From Spirochaetales bacterium (GTDB lineage: Bacteria > Spirochaetota > Spirochaetia > SZUA-6): 11,517 bases of DNA. Positions 1 to 6,648 of this stretch are shown here, one piece after another (the stretch's first letter is position 1; every line of letters starts with the position of its first letter). The stretch covers positions 1-11,517 of the forward strand of contig QILZ01000265.1 of assembly GCA_003233545.1 (NCBI GenBank). Reading direction: 5' to 3'. The position numbers and the translations under genes were made by a program. The notes below the pieces were generated by a model. It was given only the letters and a program-made list of their open reading frames with translations, made no database searches and was not told the origin of the DNA.

Positions 1-1
1 G

Positions 2-181
2 CATGTCAAGAACATCAATTTTCGGGATATTATTATCAGTCACAGAAAACCGGATAGTCGTCCTGCTTTTGCCTTTGCTGATTCACAGCTTCTCGGACCG
101 GAGAATATTCAGATCAATGGACAAAGATTAAAAAGCAATAATATAATTTACAAGAGGTGTTTTGACATAGAAACACGATGA
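2..181 (+). CDS. C-terminal end of a right-handed beta-helix protein, GH28/polygalacturonase-like (5' truncated by window)
   Basis: The reading frame is open from base 2 to the TGA at 179-181, giving about 59 residues. It begins with 'VKNINFRDIIIS', continues with 'KPDSRPAFAFADSQ' and then 'LLGPENIQINGQ'. The alternation 'V.NI.F.DI.I' followed by 'RPAF.F.D' and then 'NI.INGQ' resembles the last coils of right-handed parallel beta-helix enzymes such as GH28 polygalacturonases, which cut plant polysaccharides outside the cytoplasm or in the periplasm. The catalytic coils would lie upstream, outside the window, so activity cannot be judged. The gene converges on the minus-strand isomerase. It carries none of the palindromes shared by the rest of the locus and may belong to a separate glycan-use cluster. 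The family call rests on pattern only; another beta-helix family is possible. Confidence 0.5.
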   Translation, partial: HVKNINFRDIIISHRKPDSRPAFAFADSQLLGPENIQINGQRLKSNNIIYKRCFDIETR

Positions 182-272
182 TGCCAGAAAGATATTCAAG
201 GAACAATCTGAACCGCTGGAGCCGGAGCATCTGGAGATTTACCGGATGTTCGGACTCCCCGGAGTGCCCTGA
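171..272 (+). other. Possible out-of-frame coding remnant between convergent genes
   Basis: After the preceding stop, a different forward frame reads 33 codons with coding-like composition: 'KHDDARKIFKEQSEPLEP', then 'EHLEIYRMFGLPGVP' and TGA at 270-272. The frame is closed upstream by TAG at 168-170. It has no start codon near its beginning and no ribosome site. It could be the remnant of a frameshifted gene tail or chance. A short ATG-started frame at 181 has a less natural composition. No convincing terminator hairpin was found between 182 and 277. Confidence 0.2.
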
Positions 273-277
273 GAAGG

Positions 278-1129
278 TCAGATTATAAGTTTTCGCAATT
301 TTTCAATAGTTTTCATAACAAGGCCGTTAATATCCGGTTCCTCTGCAAACCGATTAAAACTTAATTCCAGATTGTAGACTCCCCTGTAATTGTAGGATTG
401 AAGCAATTTGACATTTTCATACAGAGGGACTTGATTTTCTTTAAACATCCAGTGCGTTTCTCCTGCAGGACCCAGATCATGTATATGTGTGTGAATAACT
501 CTTTTAAGAAATTCTTCAGGTGGAAAGAGAGGCTGGTTGTAGTTGATAACATTTGCATAACTGTGACCCATATCCCAACAAATACCAATTTTATCTTTGG
601 GAACTCTGGAAATCATACCAAAAATCCCTTTAAAGGTTACTCCCGGATCGATATAACCTCTGTATCTCTGGTTTTCAAGAGCATACTTACAGGAAAAAAG
701 GTTATTGGATGTTAACAATTTTTTAAGAATTTCAACTGTAAGTTTTACCAGCTGTACTTCCTCTTTTTTTTTAATGAGAGGATGAAAAGTTACTATAATA
801 TTACTTTTATCATTTTCGTATAGTTTATCTATTATTTTGTGCCAGGGGAAAAGTTTGTTAAAGTTTAAAACAGATGTTTCCGGAAGTGTTTCACCGTGAA
901 TCGTCAGTGAAAATTCGAATTCTCTCACTATTGTAACCGCTTTATGCATATCCTCGCAGGTAAGATTTTTATGCCTATGCCGTAACTCTATGGAAGTTAT
1001 CCCTTCGGCCTTAAGAACTTTTAAGAAAGTAGTGCAGGAACCGAAGTTTGATTTTATTACATCCGATTCTTGTCTAAGTATCGTATCTGAAAGATAGTCC
1101 CAGGGAAGAGAAACACCAAGTTTATTCAT
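278..1129 (-). CDS. Sugar phosphate isomerase/epimerase family protein (xylose-isomerase-like TIM barrel), first of two
   Basis: A 283-residue protein of the metal-dependent TIM-barrel isomerase/epimerase superfamily (AP endonuclease family 2 fold), presumably cytoplasmic. Visible strand-end motifs, numbered from this start, are 'IELRHRH' (47-53), 'TIHGE' (76-80), 'YALENQ' (149-154), 'CWDMGH' (184-189), 'HTHIHD' (213-218) and 'LELS' (254-257). E152, D186 with H189, H215/H217 and E255 are the likely metal ligands and acid/base residues by family analogy. The ATG at 1127-1129 was chosen because AAGGAGG sits just upstream of it; a TTG nine codons further upstream has no ribosome site and would place that ribosome site inside the gene. 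It is divergent from the IMPase-family gene and shares an operator-like palindrome with it. The substrate is unknown; the family includes tagatose/psicose epimerases, inosose-related enzymes and hydroxypyruvate isomerases. Confidence 0.88.
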   Translation of the reverse strand: MNKLGVSLPWDYLSDTILRQESDVIKSNFGSCTTFLKVLKAEGITSIELRHRHKNLTCEDMHKAVTIVREFEFSLTIHGETLPETSVLNFNKLFPWHKIIDKLYENDKSNIIVTFHPLIKKKEEVQLVKLTVEILKKLLTSNNLFSCKYALENQRYRGYIDPGVTFKGIFGMISRVPKDKIGICWDMGHSYANVINYNQPLFPPEEFLKRVIHTHIHDLGPAGETHWMFKENQVPLYENVKLLQSYNYRGVYNLELSFNRFAEEPDINGLVMKTIEKLRKLII

Positions 1130-1164
1130 TACATTCCTCCTTGCAGTATTAAACAAATAGTGAT

Positions 1165-1193
1165 ATATTAAATATTATTTGCATTAAAGTAAA
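1165..1193 (-). promoter_or_regulatory. Weak candidate promoter for the minus-strand isomerase
   Basis: On the minus strand TTTACT (1188-1193) and TAATAT (1165-1170) are separated by 17 bp. Each box matches the sigma-70 consensus at only four of six positions. The region is so AT-rich that other pairs are possible. The placement would put the palindrome at 1195-1216 directly upstream of the -35 box. Confidence 0.3.
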
Positions 1194-1194
1194 G

Positions 1195-1216
1195 ATATGA
1201 AAGTATTTTTTCATAT
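1195..1216. promoter_or_regulatory. Operator-like palindrome O1 (ATATGAAA-N6-TTTCATAT), shared by divergent genes
   Basis: Perfect 8-bp arms with a 6-bp spacer (GTATTT). The 18-bp core ATGAAA-N6-TTTCAT also occurs at 2984-3001 and 6657-6674, both at promoters of this locus. Here it lies in the 116-bp gap between the divergent isomerase and phosphatase genes, so one bound regulator could control both. A possible forward -10 (TATATT, 1214-1219) overlaps its right edge, but no good -35 goes with it. The local RpiR-family protein is the obvious candidate binder (inference). Confidence 0.72.
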
Positions 1217-1219
1217 ATT

Positions 1220-1230
1220 ACGGTAACCGT
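1220..1230. repeat. Small palindrome ACGGT-A-ACCGT in the phosphatase leader
   Basis: Perfect 5-bp arms around one central base, four bases before the AAGGAGG ribosome site of the next gene. It does not match the ATGAAA/TTTCAT motif. It could be a second regulator's site, or chance. Confidence 0.3.
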
Positions 1231-1245
1231 GAAAAGGAGGAACCG

Positions 1246-2058
1246 GTGAGCTCTATTATAACTTTGAAAAGTCTTATACCAATAGTCGAAGAAGCCGGAA
1301 ATATCGGCCTGGAGGGTCAGAAAGACGTTGCATTCACCTATAAGGAAGACGGTTCTATATTGACCAAATATGATACTAAAATAAATACTTTTCTTTATGA
1401 GAACATACGCAATACCTTCCCCGATACAAATATTATTACCGAAGAAGCAGAATGCGATTTTGATTCGGAAAAATCATACACTTTTGCTGTGGATCCGATA
1501 GATGGCACAGATGCTTTCAGCCAGGGCATGCCGGGATGGGCTGTATCGGTAGGTCTTTTTAACCGCTCCTTAATACCGGTAGCGGGTATCATCTATGCTC
1601 CGAGATGGGGGTCTCCCTCAGGAAAAGGAACTTTTATCTTTTCTGATATTAACGGATCGGTATATACTAACAGAAAGAAAATTCACTGTCTCCCTGAAGC
1701 GGGAAATGTTCCTTCACTGTACCAGATTATGGTGAGCTCGAGATATCATAAAGACTGGAATTTACAATATTTCCCGGGAAAACTACGTAACACAGGGGGA
1801 GCGGTGCTCAATATTGCGGCGGTTATCCTGTATTACAGGGTGATAGGGGCAATTGTTTCTCCCTGTCATATCTGGGATCTTGCAGCAGCCCATGGGATAT
1901 TACGAAATACCGGACTTTCCCTTGAGTATATCTCCGGGAAAGAGATAGATTATCATTCGATGCTGAATGGAGAAAATGCGGAAGAGTACATAATTGCCGG
2001 TACAGAAAGGGAGATTAGAAAAATAAAGGGTTATATTTCAAGCTTCATTCCGTCATAA
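1246..2058 (+). CDS. Inositol monophosphatase-family (CysQ/SuhB-like) phosphatase
   Basis: A 270-residue cytoplasmic Mg-dependent phosphatase of the inositol monophosphatase / FBPase-I / CysQ superfamily. It shows the hallmark metal-site motifs in order: 'ITEEAE' (64-69, E66/E67), 'DPIDGTDAF' (83-91, with D83, D86 and T88), and 'WDLAAAHG' (210-217, with D211). Length is normal for the family. The start is GTG at 1246, supported by AAGGAGG (1234-1240) five bases upstream. The family hydrolyses inositol monophosphate, 3'-phosphoadenosine 5'-phosphate, fructose bisphosphate or other sugar phosphates, and the motifs do not decide among these. The neighbourhood of sugar isomerases, HAD phosphatase and RpiR regulator favours a sugar or polyol phosphate (inference). 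The operator-like palindrome upstream suggests co-regulation with the transporter. Its last 28 bases overlap the end of the convergent PhnP-like gene. Confidence 0.9.
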   Translation: MSSIITLKSLIPIVEEAGNIGLEGQKDVAFTYKEDGSILTKYDTKINTFLYENIRNTFPDTNIITEEAECDFDSEKSYTFAVDPIDGTDAFSQGMPGWAVSVGLFNRSLIPVAGIIYAPRWGSPSGKGTFIFSDINGSVYTNRKKIHCLPEAGNVPSLYQIMVSSRYHKDWNLQYFPGKLRNTGGAVLNIAAVILYYRVIGAIVSPCHIWDLAAAHGILRNTGLSLEYISGKEIDYHSMLNGENAEEYIIAGTEREIRKIKGYISSFIPS

Positions 2059-2885
2059 GCAATTTTGATGGAATGCTCATTTAATTTAGCTTCCAGTTTC
2101 TTGTATGAAAGGTTCATATGGCTTATGTGGCTTGCAATAGTAAGTGTCGGCTGCAGCTTTTTTTTTAGTCTTATAAGTGCTTCAATATCCATGTGACCGC
2201 TGGTCTTAGATGTTTTTTCATAAGTGCAGTCTCCGATAAGACAGTCTATTTTTATCTTTTTAAGAAAAGATAATGTTTTTTCCGGAAGATTTACCGGTGC
2301 ATCGAGAAGATATACGCATACTTTCCCCTTTTTATCTTTTATAACGTATGCTAAAGATTCATCTCCGGTCTTTCCGCTTGGTTTTACAGAAAGATGACCT
2401 GTTTCAATGGGAGTTATCTGTAATTCATTTAGAACAAAAGTTTTTTCATCCCGGACTATATTGATATCATAGTATCTCTCTTTGCTTAAGAAAAGATTCT
2501 CTTTCTTCTCCGAAAGCAGTTTCTTCGAGATGCTTTTTAGAGCAGAAGCCGGAATATAAAGAGCTGTTTTCTTATCCACCCTGAACTTTTTCTTTTCGGA
2601 AGCATGGAAGAGGTACCGAAGTCCAAGAGAATGATCCGGATGGCGGTGAGTAATAAGAACGGTTCTTATTTTATTATCATAGATATTATTCTGTGAAAGC
2701 ATCGTTAAAACTTGCGGCGGCATATCTATAAGAATATATTCACCGATTCCGGATTCTATAAATGCACAGGAATTCTGACGAACATACTTCCCTCTTTTTA
2801 CCCTGGCTTTTTTACAGACAGAGCAGATACAGCGGAAGGCTGGAATACAGTGATCCGATCCGGTACCTAAAAGTGTTATTTTCAT
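2031..2885 (-). CDS. PhnP-like metallo-beta-lactamase-fold phosphodiesterase
   Basis: 284 residues. The opening 'MKITLLGTGSDHCIPAFRC' and the triplet C19-x-C21-x2-C24 match the extra structural zinc site of PhnP, the 5-phosphoribosyl 1,2-cyclic phosphate phosphodiesterase. The catalytic di-metal motif is intact: H80-x-H82-x-D84-H85 ('HRHPDH'). Near the C-terminus 'SHISHM' supplies H253 and H256 with the H-x-x-H spacing PhnP uses for a metal ligand plus the fourth structural zinc ligand. 'LLDAP', 'DCTYE' and 'GHMDIE' resemble the other metal-ligand strands. No other C-P lyase gene is present, so the substrate may be a different cyclic or diester phosphate (inference). ATG 2885 lacks a ribosome site but begins the canonical first strand of the fold, and a promoter lies immediately upstream. 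It is divergent from the RpiR gene and convergent with the phosphatase. Confidence 0.82.
   Translation of the reverse strand: MKITLLGTGSDHCIPAFRCICSVCKKARVKRGKYVRQNSCAFIESGIGEYILIDMPPQVLTMLSQNNIYDNKIRTVLITHRHPDHSLGLRYLFHASEKKKFRVDKKTALYIPASALKSISKKLLSEKKENLFLSKERYYDINIVRDEKTFVLNELQITPIETGHLSVKPSGKTGDESLAYVIKDKKGKVCVYLLDAPVNLPEKTLSFLKKIKIDCLIGDCTYEKTSKTSGHMDIEALIRLKKKLQPTLTIASHISHMNLSYKKLEAKLNEHSIKIAYDGMKLEI
2046..2075. terminator. Hairpin at the overlap of two convergent genes, possible bidirectional terminator
   Basis: CATTCCGTCA (2046-2055) pairs with TGATGGAATG (2066-2075) through one G-U wobble, giving a 10-bp stem and a 10-base loop. It spans the stop codon of the forward phosphatase and lies near the 3' end of the reverse gene. 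Neither strand has a strong U-tract after it, so termination would be inefficient or factor-aided. Being inside the coding overlap, it may instead only protect mRNA ends. Confidence 0.4.
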
Positions 2886-2891
2886 AGGGTT

Positions 2892-2920
2892 AGTATATGT
2901 TAGTGAAAGTTTATTTGCAA
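2892..2920 (-). promoter_or_regulatory. Promoter of the PhnP-like gene, apparently giving a leaderless mRNA
   Basis: On the minus strand TTGCAA (2915-2920), a 17-bp spacer and TATACT (2892-2897) form a good sigma-70-type promoter. Only six bases (2886-2891) separate the -10 from the ATG at 2885, and those bases contain no Shine-Dalgarno sequence. Transcription would therefore begin at, or within a base or two of, the start codon. Confidence 0.55.
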
Positions 2921-2956
2921 GACTGATAGTAAAAGAATAAATCCTTACAAATATTA

Positions 2957-2985
2957 TTGACAGATGAGATTTATGTAATTATAAT
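2957..2985 (+). promoter_or_regulatory. Consensus sigma-70 promoter of the RpiR-isomerase-HAD operon
   Basis: TTGACA (2957-2962), a 17-bp spacer and TATAAT (2980-2985) are full matches to both consensus boxes. The predicted start is near 2992. The operator palindrome at 2984-3001 overlaps the -10 and is centred on that start, a typical repressor position. Such a strong promoter would need repression to be conditional. Confidence 0.8.
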
Positions 2986-3001
2986 GAAAGAAAATTTTCA
3001 T
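2984..3001. promoter_or_regulatory. Operator-like palindrome O2 (ATGAAA-GAAAAT-TTTCAT), autoregulatory
   Basis: Perfect 6-bp arms and a 6-bp spacer. The same core occurs at 1195-1216 and 6657-6674. It covers the last two bases of the -10 and the expected transcription start of the RpiR gene, so binding would block transcription of the regulator and the two downstream enzymes. Confidence 0.78.
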
Positions 3002-3015
3002 GTTGGAGATAAAAA

Positions 3016-3882
3016 ATGATTCGTCAATCCGATAGCTATAATAAAATTTTACAAAAATATGATGATCTGCCGAAACAACAGAAGAAAATAGCAGACTATA
3101 TTATCCGCCATTTTGATGAAGTTGTTTTTCTTTCTATAACAAAACTTGCAACGGTTCTCGATGTAAGTGAAGCAACAATAGTCCGTTTCGCTCAAAATTT
3201 AGGCCATAAAGGATTTCCTGAGTTAAAAAATGACCTTGTTAAATATTACAGGGAGTATCTGACACCAGGCGAAAGAATGAAACGCTCAATCGAAACAATG
3301 CCGGATGATCCTTTTAACTATGCGCAAATGGTAGATTCGGAAATTCAGCTTTTAAAAAGCTCTGTTACTACTATTGACAGAGAGAGCCTTAAAGAGGCCG
3401 TAGATGCAATCCTAACAGCAAAAACCATCTATGTATTCGGAAACGGCGGGAATGAATGTCTTGCCAATCATTTAAGTTTTCGTCTTTCGCGGTTCAAATT
3501 AAAAGTGATTCAGCAATCTGTTTCGGGAAAGAATCTTTTTGAGAAGCTTCTTGTGATCGATAAGAATAATTTGATAATCGATTATCATTTTTATAAATCG
3601 ACAATAGATTTCAGACGCTTGATGGATGTGTGTGAGGAAAAGCATATACCTGTTTTATTAATTACAGATTCTATTCTTCCTCCTCTCGTAAAAAAAGCAA
3701 AAATTGTTCTCCATGCGGAAAGAGGTCCTGCCGGAACTTTTCATTCTCAGGTAGTTCCCGTTGCAATTAATAATGCTATTATCGATGGTGTAGCGAGCAG
3801 ACTCGGCAAAAAAGCGATACAGGCACTTTCGAAATTAAGTGAAATGAGGAAAAAACATTACTATATCGATTTTTCAGATTAA
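3016..3882 (+). CDS. RpiR/MurR-family transcriptional regulator with variant SIS domain
   Basis: 288 residues, the usual two-domain RpiR layout. The N-terminal helix-turn-helix domain runs over about residues 1-80: 'LPKQQKKIADYI', then 'LSITKLATVLDVSEATIVRF' at 39-58. A SIS phosphosugar-binding domain covers about 131-262. RpiR proteins are mostly repressors released by phosphosugars. The SIS ligand loops differ from the textbook form: 'FGNGGNEC' (141-148) replaces a G-x-G-x-S loop and 'DYHFYKST' (189-196) replaces the S-x-S-G-x-T loop, so the effector may not be a simple sugar phosphate. ATG 3016 has TTGGAG (3003-3008) seven bases upstream. It is first in an operon with an isomerase and a HAD phosphatase, behind a consensus promoter overlapped by an operator. 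It is the likely regulator of all three palindromes. Confidence 0.93.
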   Translation: MIRQSDSYNKILQKYDDLPKQQKKIADYIIRHFDEVVFLSITKLATVLDVSEATIVRFAQNLGHKGFPELKNDLVKYYREYLTPGERMKRSIETMPDDPFNYAQMVDSEIQLLKSSVTTIDRESLKEAVDAILTAKTIYVFGNGGNECLANHLSFRLSRFKLKVIQQSVSGKNLFEKLLVIDKNNLIIDYHFYKSTIDFRRLMDVCEEKHIPVLLITDSILPPLVKKAKIVLHAERGPAGTFHSQVVPVAINNAIIDGVASRLGKKAIQALSKLSEMRKKHYYIDFSD

Positions 3883-3917
3883 AGTACATGATTAGAGTAT
3901 ATCAGGAGATTTGCAGA

Positions 3918-4787
3918 ATGCGGAATACTGTTCGAATTGGTGCCGTTTGTTTTCAGGAATACAGCGGAGATTATCTTGAATTTATTGATCTGGCCCATGA
4001 GTTGGAACTATCCTGGGTTGAATTAAAATACGAACCCCCGATATGCCTTAAGAAGGGATCCGGGAAATATACGGAAATAAAAAATAAAGCGGCGGAACTG
4101 GGAATTGGTTTGTCCCTGCATGCTCCTTTTGTGGGATTAAATATCGCATCTGTTGATGAAGGGGAAAGAAGAACATCTTTTAACCGCATTAAGGAATCAC
4201 TTCTCGCAGCATCAAAAATGGGAATACATTATGCTACTATACACGGTGGGCATCTTAAGTCGCAAAAATATTCAGATGCTAATTGGAAGAGGTCACAGGA
4301 ATTGAACATCATTAGCCTTAAAGAACTTGTAAGCTTTGGATCCGATATAGGAGTTACTCTCTGTCTTGAAAATGGAAATTCCTTTAAAAGAAAATTCTTA
4401 AAACTTGCTCTTCACCCCGGTGAGATGAAATATATTAGAAATGAGGTAGGTACGGGGCTTAGATATACTGTAGATTTCGGTCATGCTATGTATTTTAGCC
4501 TGGATCCATCCTATCTTGTTTCAGAACTTGGTAGAGATAATGTGGAGCTTACTCATCTTCATAGTAACTATCAGCTTAATGATACTCATAATCCCCTGGG
4601 AGAAGGATATCTCTTTCTTGATAAAATAATTGACCGGTATGTCTGTGAGGAGTGGAATTTCCCTTTATCAATTGAGATGAAGAGTGAGGCAGATTTAAAA
4701 AAATCAGTGAAGTTTCTATACGCTTACCTTTTGGAAAAAGGATATAAGAAATACGGGACTATCGATAACGGAAGAAAATTCTTATAG
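3918..4787 (+). CDS. Sugar phosphate isomerase/epimerase family protein (TIM barrel), second of two
   Basis: 289 residues from the chosen start, a second member of the metal-dependent TIM-barrel isomerase/epimerase superfamily. Motifs are 'ELKYEPP' (35-41), 'SLHAPFVGLN' (66-75), 'TIHGGH' (107-112), 'CLENGN' (149-154), 'VDFGHA' (185-190), 'LTHLHSN' (211-217) and 'SIEMKS' (251-256). E151, D186, H189, H213 and E253 are the probable metal/catalytic set. ATG 3918 has AGGAG (3904-3908) upstream. An in-frame ATG at 3888, five bases after the regulator's stop, would add ten residues but lacks a ribosome site; translational coupling could still favour it. The protein differs clearly from the isomerase at 278-1129, so the two probably catalyse different steps. 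The stop codon TAG overlaps the AGGAGG ribosome site of the HAD gene. Confidence 0.88.
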   Translation: MRNTVRIGAVCFQEYSGDYLEFIDLAHELELSWVELKYEPPICLKKGSGKYTEIKNKAAELGIGLSLHAPFVGLNIASVDEGERRTSFNRIKESLLAASKMGIHYATIHGGHLKSQKYSDANWKRSQELNIISLKELVSFGSDIGVTLCLENGNSFKRKFLKLALHPGEMKYIRNEVGTGLRYTVDFGHAMYFSLDPSYLVSELGRDNVELTHLHSNYQLNDTHNPLGEGYLFLDKIIDRYVCEEWNFPLSIEMKSEADLKKSVKFLYAYLLEKGYKKYGTIDNGRKFL

Positions 4788-4795
4788 GAGGGAAT

Positions 4796-6643
4796 ATGAA
4801 AATCTGCGGCGCCTGGGTCACGGATGTTGATGATACCGTAATAATGTCGGGAAATCTTCCGACCAACGAGATAATTTCAACTTTATCCGGACTGATTACA
4901 GAGTTAAAGAAACGTCATGTTCTCTGGGTTGCCATGAGTGGTGTAGCAATGGCAAAAATAGGGTCCAGACTCCTTTACAAGCTGCCCGAAGAACTTCTTG
5001 ATAACATTGTATACTATGCCGGAGATGGGAGCCAGAGTTTTACTTTTAATCCCGGAACACGAATGTGGGTTGAAGATAATGGATTCAGAAGAATATTCTC
5101 CGATGCTCAGGCTCTTGCGGTTCTGGGTGAAAACGAATTTATCCGACAATTTAAAGAACTTAGTCTTCAGGGAAGGATCCGTAATGTTAAACAGAAACTG
5201 GATAATGCCAGAACACTTCTGCAGAGCACAGGGTATAATACCAAACAGAGTATTCTTGATAAAATGAAAGAAAAGCTTCGATCCGGAGGTTTTGAACCTT
5301 CGGAATCTGAAACATATTTCAGGGGCGGATCTGTCAGCTGGATGATGCTTGGTGATATTTCGGCTGAACCCTACAGAACCGAGAAAGCAGTTAAAGTAAG
5401 GAAGGAGCTGCTATCCATGGCAGAATCGTTACTGGCAGATAGAAATTTTCTTAGTGATATCGGAGAAGGAGAGATTCATGTTCCTTTCCCCGGTGCCAGG
5501 GGAATAAAATTTGTTCTTAACGGTAATAATAAAGAAAGAGCTATGCGGTATTTAATTAAAGAATATGATATCCGGTCCCGTGAAATTCTTTTTATAGGAA
5601 ATGAACTTTTTGCAGGCGGGAATGATAACATGATAAGAAATATTGCAGATGCAACATTGCTTTCAGTCACCGAAGGAGAGGATCCGGGCGAAAATGTTGT
5701 TTCAGGACATTTTCAGGATAATGGTTCTGCCGTAGCCGAAGTTGAGGCAAATCTTAAGTGGATGGATTGGGCAGGATATAGAATGAAACAGGGGTACCCA
5801 TGGGAGGCGGTCATACATACGATTAGACTTCATGGTGCTTCTGTCCTGAAAAACAGAAATATGTTTTACCGTAAACATAATGGATGGATTCCTTCCGGCG
5901 TTAGAAAAAAGAGTCACAGAAAGAGGCAGATTGATGTTCTTTACTTTGATAAAGGCGGAACATTAAGCCGGAGAGTACCCTTAAAGGACAACGGCAGGAG
6001 TTTTATCAAAGAAATCATGAAAAGAGTGGGCGCAGAAGTACCGGTAGACGAATTTTTAAAGATGCTGGATGAAAGAAATAAAATCTATAAAAAATGGTCT
6101 GTAGATAATTGGCTGGAACCTTGTGAAGAGGAAATATGGACTCGTTTCATGCTCCCTGATTATCCGGTAGAAATTGTGCGTTATCATGCTCAGGAACTTG
6201 TTCTGCTCTACTCTCATTCTAAGGGCTTAAGACAATTCAAACCTGAAGCTAAGAAGGTAATAGAAGAGTTGTCAGGAAGGGGATACCGCCTGGGAGCTGT
6301 TACCAATACAATAAGTAAAGTCCTTGTTCCCGGAGAACTGGATGATGCAGGAATTGCAGATTATATAGAGACTCTTGTAATGTCATCCGTTACAGGAATT
6401 AGAAAACCGGATCCGAGATTGTTTCTTCTTGCTGCAAGGATAATGAATGTGGAACCTTCCCGTTGTGCATATATAGGTGATCAAGTCGACAGAGATGCAG
6501 AAGGTCCTCACAGAGCAGGATTCGGCCTAAGTGTGATCGTACGCGGGGAAAAAGCTCCTTTTGTTCTCGATAAGCTTGCCCCGGTACAGAAGCCCGATTT
6601 GGTTGTAAACAGTCTTGAAGATCTCCTTTCGATTTTAAATTAA
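4796..6643 (+). CDS. Tandem two-domain HAD phosphatase (SPP/Cof-type plus subfamily-IA-type)
   Basis: 615 residues holding two HAD modules. The first (about 1-300) looks like the sucrose-phosphate-phosphatase/Cof type: motif I D10-V-D12-D-T14, motif II 'AMSG' (S48), a motif III lysine near 246, and motif IV around 'GNELFAGGND' (268-277). The second (about 378-612) is subfamily-IA-like: 'YFDKGGTL' (383-390), 'AVTNT' (501-505), K537 in 'GIRKPDP', and 'YIGDQVDRD' (559-567). Its motif I has Gly387 where the general-acid Asp normally sits (D-x-G), so activity may be altered. YihX-type HADs share D-x-G, so it need not be dead. The linker (about 300-377) is unassigned. It probably dephosphorylates a sugar phosphate in the cytoplasm. 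AGGAGG overlaps the previous stop, so it is tightly co-translated with the isomerase. No terminator follows. Confidence 0.88.
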   Translation: MKICGAWVTDVDDTVIMSGNLPTNEIISTLSGLITELKKRHVLWVAMSGVAMAKIGSRLLYKLPEELLDNIVYYAGDGSQSFTFNPGTRMWVEDNGFRRIFSDAQALAVLGENEFIRQFKELSLQGRIRNVKQKLDNARTLLQSTGYNTKQSILDKMKEKLRSGGFEPSESETYFRGGSVSWMMLGDISAEPYRTEKAVKVRKELLSMAESLLADRNFLSDIGEGEIHVPFPGARGIKFVLNGNNKERAMRYLIKEYDIRSREILFIGNELFAGGNDNMIRNIADATLLSVTEGEDPGENVVSGHFQDNGSAVAEVEANLKWMDWAGYRMKQGYPWEAVIHTIRLHGASVLKNRNMFYRKHNGWIPSGVRKKSHRKRQIDVLYFDKGGTLSRRVPLKDNGRSFIKEIMKRVGAEVPVDEFLKMLDERNKIYKKWSVDNWLEPCEEEIWTRFMLPDYPVEIVRYHAQELVLLYSHSKGLRQFKPEAKKVIEELSGRGYRLGAVTNTISKVLVPGELDDAGIADYIETLVMSSVTGIRKPDPRLFLLAARIMNVEPSRCAYIGDQVDRDAEGPHRAGFGLSVIVRGEKAPFVLDKLAPVQKPDLVVNSLEDLLSILN

Positions 6644-6648
6644 AAGAG

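Noticed and set aside
398..715. 105-codon forward reading frame opposite the first isomerase
   Set aside because: It lies wholly inside the minus-strand isomerase, which has intact family motifs and a strong ribosome site. The forward product has no recognisable pattern.
1130..1156. Upstream TTG start adding nine residues to the first isomerase
   Set aside because: It has no ribosome site of its own and would place the strong AAGGAGG inside the coding region, while the ATG at 1127-1129 is ideally spaced from that site.
5948..5965. P-type ATPase phosphorylation motif at 'FDKGGTL'
   Set aside because: P-type ATPases need DKTGT plus membrane helices. Here the sequence is DKGGT in a soluble HAD-IA-like domain with its own motifs II-IV.
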